Of a DNA stretch of 6,318 bases, positions 4,901 to 6,318 are shown piece by piece. Where the stretch lies: positions 1 through 6,318 of the forward strand of contig JAJRSP010000119.1 in NCBI GenBank assembly GCA_024278775.1, given 5' to 3'. The stretch's first letter is position 1. Every line of letters begins with the position of its first letter. The position numbers and the translations under genes are program-made. The notes beneath the pieces are model-generated. The model saw nothing but the letters and a program-made list of their open reading frames with translations. It did not search any database and was not told the DNA's origin. The stretch is from Planctomycetota bacterium (GTDB lineage Bacteria; Planctomycetota; Phycisphaerae; UBA1845).

Positions 4901-6318
4901 TCACAGTCACCGACGATGAGAGTCCGACGATCGCTTGTCCTGCGGATATGACACAGACGGCTGATGCAGGGGTTTGCGGTGCTGCGGTCACTTATCCCGA
5001 TCCGATTGTTGATGACAACTGTCCTGAACCGACGTGGGTGTGCGATCGCCCGAGTGGCTCGTTCTTCGATGTTGGGACCACCTTGGTGACGTGTACGGCC
5101 ACGGATGCGGCCGGAAATACCAAAAACTGCTCCTTCAACGTCACGGTCACCGACGACGAAGATCCGACGATCGCATGCCCAGCAGATGTGAATCAAACGG
5201 CCGATGCAGGGGTTTGCGGTGCCACGGTCACCTATCCCGATCCGATCGTTGATGACAATTGCCCTGAACCGACGTGGACGTGCGACTTCCCGAGTGGCTC
5301 GTTCTTCGATGTCGGAACCACGCTAGTAACGTGTACGGCAACGGATGCGGCCGGAAACACCAAAAGCTGTTCCTTCAACGTCACCGTCGCCGACGATGAA
5401 GATCCGGCGATCACATGTCCTTCGGATATCACGCAGACGGCTGATGCAGGGAAATGCGGGGCAGACGTTACCTATCCCGACCCTGTCGTTGACGACAACT
5501 GTCCTGACGCTACGTGGACGTGCGATCGCGCGAGCGGCTCGTTCTTCGATGTCGGGACTACCTTGGTGACGTGTACGGCAACGGATGAGGCTGGAAACAC
5601 CAGTAGCTGCTCGTTCAACATCACGGTCACAGATGATGAGAATCCGACGATCACCTGTCCGGCGGATGTCACGAAATCGGCTAACACCGGCGAATGCGGG
5701 ACGAACGTCACCTATCCTGATCCGGTCGCTGGCGATAACTGCCCAGGCGTCACATGGGCATGCGATTTCCCAAGTGGTTCGTATTTCGACGTCGGAATCA
5801 CATTGGTGACGTGTACAGCAACGGACGCGGCCGGAAACACCAAGGACTGTTCCTTCAATGTGACAGTCACCGACGACGAGAATCCGACGATCGCATGTCT
5901 GGCAGATGTGAATCAAACGGCCGATCCGGGCGCATGCTCAGCGGCCATCGATCCGGGCATGGCGACATGCGCGGACAATTGCGACTGTTCGGTTACGTGT
6001 ATGCGAAGCGATGGGCTCGACTGCTGGACGGACCTGTACCCTGTAGGCTCAACCACGCTTACTTGGACGGCCACCGACCCGGCAGGTAACTCATCGACCT
6101 GCACGCAGAGCATCACGGTCACCGACGACGAAGATCCGACGATCACTTGCCCGGCAGATGTCACGCAGACGGCCGATGCGGGGAAATGTGGGGCAGACGT
6201 TACCTATCCCGACCCTGTCGTTGACGATAACTGCCCGGGCGTAACGTGGGTTTGCGATCGCGAAAGCGGTTCGTTCTTCGACACCGGAACCACCTTGGTG
6301 ACGTGTACGGCAACGGAT
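1966..6318 (+). CDS. Large exported mosaic protein: cohesin-like, Cys-rich repeats, cohesin-like, HYR array (partial, 3' end missing)
   Basis: One frame is open from ATG 1966 to the window edge (1451 codons, no stop); I checked it codon by codon. The start is set by AAGGAG at 1954-1959. Residues 1-31 are a signal peptide with a hydrophobic core LLICSVVVLSATVALA and duplicated ALAQ cleavage sites. Residues about 79-236 form a cohesin-like beta domain. Residues 243-315 are a Cys-rich linker. Residues 316-636 are six repeats of eight cysteines. Residues about 639-813 are a second cohesin-like domain, with AGAQFFLDYDSTLLEFV as the signature. Residues 817-1451 are HYR domains in tandem. HYR modules are known in extracellular adhesion proteins, and cohesin folds bind dockerins or act as surface modules. 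The inferred role is a secreted or cell-surface adhesin or structural protein, rich in disulfides formed outside the cytoplasm. No catalytic motif is visible. The C-terminal sorting signal (dockerin, PEP-CTERM or other) is beyond the window. No partner gene is seen nearby. The family assignment of modules is by eye. Confidence 0.9.
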   Translation, partial: MITVRGSKLLICSVVVLSATVALAQSALAQSRVTPRLSAESRVKTDRSNIPEVLVVQNPRLFLVAAGGDATTTTPGANVDVEALPGATVAFDIYAEIQGGGSVDVAGFQFVMACASTGGDGGVIAYDAASVTSTGNNFFACGASFFDSVALGDCSVPDEPGGLGLANPGEFCALSAPVLVGTVTYVVPGDAATLDPVGNPYVIIIENQGLSAITDANQVALPSLTLDGANITIPGGTPPNGQCCDGTTCLSGTGPDGQSTQEECTSLNPAASWIAGLSCLDPCMCVDNADCSDGDDCTDDVCDNGTCTNPFNTAGCDDFDQCTMGDVCSGGTCSGTAVDCSGMDDQCNAGSCDPADGTCVAQPTNEGQVCDDGNACTTGETCGAGACGGGTTTDCSSLDDQCNVGVCNSTTGACEAQPINDGQTCDDGVACTENDTCANGTCAGTTPDCSAFDGPCATGICNSDTGICEAQSINEGQSCDDGVACTENDTCASGTCVSSPVDCSGMDGLCSVGTCNPDTGACEALPINENQTCDDGDLCTTGDICTGGVCTATPTNCSALDADCVRGVCNPANGACEPELLPDGEPCQDADLCTENDTCVSGVCTTGTPVDCNDNITCTVDSCEPANGCLHDDTSCLGTITINQNSLDECYDPTDNCLKENGDLCVTIDISELGDQAIAGAQFFLDYDSTLLEFVAIGPGDHEKTGLESCVTPGISPFVVTVYECTPLSPPAPNCVPTLGKIGYAVSIPFGMPGAGDNALATIRFRALGNVGSTAIAFDPTHADPNNLPITQLVDDQGNTRFTLPGVEFGVSTDPVLPVFTGCSDITVSAGQGLCDAVVADLACGATDDGCGQADNICFFEGVRDDGLALDATYPVGTTCITWTAIDCACNESTKVQCITVTDDESPTITTSADVTQTADPGACGAGVIYLDPIVDDNCPGETWECVPPSGSFFDVGTTLVTCTATDVAGNTNSTSFNVTVTDDESPTIACPADMTQTADAGVCGAAVTYPDPIVDDNCPEPTWVCDRPSGSFFDVGTTLVTCTATDAAGNTKNCSFNVTVTDDEDPTIACPADVNQTADAGVCGATVTYPDPIVDDNCPEPTWTCDFPSGSFFDVGTTLVTCTATDAAGNTKSCSFNVTVADDEDPAITCPSDITQTADAGKCGADVTYPDPVVDDNCPDATWTCDRASGSFFDVGTTLVTCTATDEAGNTSSCSFNITVTDDENPTITCPADVTKSANTGECGTNVTYPDPVAGDNCPGVTWACDFPSGSYFDVGITLVTCTATDAAGNTKDCSFNVTVTDDENPTIACLADVNQTADPGACSAAIDPGMATCADNCDCSVTCMRSDGLDCWTDLYPVGSTTLTWTATDPAGNSSTCTQSITVTDDEDPTITCPADVTQTADAGKCGADVTYPDPVVDDNCPGVTWVCDRESGSFFDTGTTLVTCTATD
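2029..2058 (+). repeat. 15-bp tandem duplication in the signal-peptide cleavage region
   Basis: The unit GCACTGGCACAATCG is present at 2029-2043 and again at 2044-2058 without mismatch, encoding ALAQS-ALAQS (residues 22-31). Each copy ends in an AxA-Q signal peptidase I site, so two equivalent cleavage sites (after residue 24 or 29) are offered. Confidence 0.8.
2200..2670 (+). other. Cohesin-like domain 1 (residues about 79-235)
   Basis: The segment begins VDVEALPGATVAFDIYAEI, contains VAGFQFVMACA (about residues 105-115) and ends in a beta-rich tail LTLDGANITIP. The pattern 'V-x-V ... V-x-G-x-Q-F' fits the cohesin/carbohydrate-binding-like beta sandwich often used in planctomycete exported proteins. 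It is more divergent than the second copy, and the usual 'YDP-x-LEF' motif is not evident; extra cysteines occur (for example residues 114, 134, 147 and 168). It could be another beta-sandwich family. Confidence 0.45.
2692..2910 (+). other. Cys-rich linker preceding the 54-residue repeats
   Basis: After the first beta domain the protein switches to CCDGTTCLSG, a Ser/Thr/Gly stretch, then CLDPCMCVDNADCSDGDDC and TDDVCDNGTCTN. The motif DC-x-DGDxCTxDxC-x-NGxC is a shorter version of the following repeats. It is typical of extracellular Cys-rich modules in myxobacterial and planctomycete proteins (family memory, not searched). It probably caps the repeat array. Confidence 0.5.
2911..3873 (+). 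repeat. Six tandem 54-55-residue repeats with eight cysteines each
   Basis: Units start at Cys codons 2911, 3073, 3238, 3400, 3562 and 3724. Spacings are 162, 165, 162, 162 and 162 bp, and the last unit is divergent. The consensus is C-x5-C-x5-C-x4-C-x6-C-x6-C-x4-C-x6-C-x10, typified by CDDGVACTENDTC and CNSDTGICEAQSINEGQS. The 55-residue unit has one extra residue between Cys 4 and 5. The last unit (from 3724) changes spacing in its second half (CNDNITCTVDSCEPANGC). All eight cysteines are kept in units 1-5 although the linkers vary, which points to four disulfides per unit and a rigid extracellular stalk. I do not know a named family with exactly this spacing. Confidence 0.85.
3880..4404 (+). 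other. Cohesin-like domain 2 (residues about 639-813)
   Basis: The domain starts ITINQNSLDECYDPTDNC. It then shows the cohesin-type signature: VTIDIS (residues 666-671), IAGAQFFLDYD (about 679-689) and STLLEFVAIGPGD. Later strands include GKIGYAVSIPFG and ALATIRFRALG, and it closes before DPVLPVFTGC. The order 'V-x-V-x-I ... V/I-x-G-x-QFxLxYDxxxLEF' is the hallmark of cohesin-like beta sandwiches. Extra cysteines (in DNC, LC, ESC, YEC and NC) suggest disulfides and an extracellular location. Whether it binds a dockerin cannot be told from sequence. Confidence 0.65.
4414..6318 (+). repeat. Tandem HYR (hyalin repeat) domains, eight units, last one cut by the window
   Basis: Unit 0 is 4414-4680. 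Units 1-5 start at 4681, 4921, 5161, 5401 and 5641 and are each exactly 240 bp (80 residues). Unit 6 is 5881-6132 (84 residues). Unit 7 starts at 6133 and is incomplete. The core pattern is PTIxCPADVxQTAD-GxCGAxVTYPDP, then DDNCP, then SGSFFDVGTTLVTCTATD and AGNTKxCSFNVTVTDDE. This matches the HYR signature 'P-x-I-x-CP ... DN ... G-x-T-x-V-x-x-x-A-x-D-x-AGN-x-x-x-C-x-F-x-V-x-V'. Units 0 and 6 are a different subtype with YPVGTT/STxxTWTAxD. HYR domains have an immunoglobulin-like fold and are known in extracellular adhesion proteins. The high DNA similarity between units suggests recent expansion or gene conversion. Confidence 0.9.

Noticed and set aside
3829..5196. Long minus-strand open frame of 455 codons with repetitive Arg/Ile-rich text
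   Set aside because: It lies wholly antisense to the cohesin-2 and HYR region. Its internal repetition mirrors the 240-bp HYR period, and it shows no start context or known motif. It is a shadow of the plus-strand gene.
5323..5916. Second minus-strand open frame (197 codons) similar in text to the previous one
   Set aside because: It is the same antisense reading of HYR units; the similarity only reflects the repeats on the plus strand.
2911..6318. CRISPR-like or non-coding satellite array, because of the regular repeats
   Set aside because: Periods are multiples of three, the frame is intact throughout, and conserved residues (Cys, Gly, Asp) mark protein repeats. There is no repeat-spacer pattern.

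Overview
The window looks like a planctomycete-type chromosome fragment. This is judged from the long exported mosaic protein (cohesin-like, Cys-rich and HYR modules), a short 'AWPxLPxxxRxGIxAMV' peptide that I associate from memory with planctomycete integrase-type or hypothetical proteins, and sparse coding to the left. The taxonomic call is inference; no marker gene is present.

Left part (1 to about 1950). No intact gene is recognisable here. Positions 95-141 carry, on the minus strand, the exact 3' half of a tRNA-Lys with anticodon CTT. It starts at the anticodon stem and lacks the whole 5' half. That is the typical footprint of a tyrosine-recombinase attachment site, with the inserted element expected to the right. 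It is followed at 243-326 by the 'AWP' peptide remnant. The rest is degenerate intergenic sequence. It holds a good sigma-70-like promoter (1023-1050), a tiny Cys-rich ORF (1231-1317), two hairpins and a 17-bp tandem duplication.

Right part (1966-6318). One uninterrupted reading frame fills this part and runs off the right edge with no stop (1451 codons visible). It has a clear ribosome binding site and a signal peptide whose cleavage region is duplicated. The domain order is: cohesin-like module 1, Cys-rich linker, six 54-55-residue repeats with eight cysteines each, cohesin-like module 2, then a HYR (hyalin-like) array of eight units, five of them exactly 240 bp long. Every longer ORF on the opposite strand or in another frame across 1966-6318 is a shadow of this gene. 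The product is most likely a large secreted or surface adhesin or structural protein. Its C-terminal anchor or sorting signal lies outside the window.

The most interesting points are the mosaic architecture, the paired loss of two cysteines in one HYR unit, the three-unit block structure of the HYR array, and the truncated tRNA att scar.
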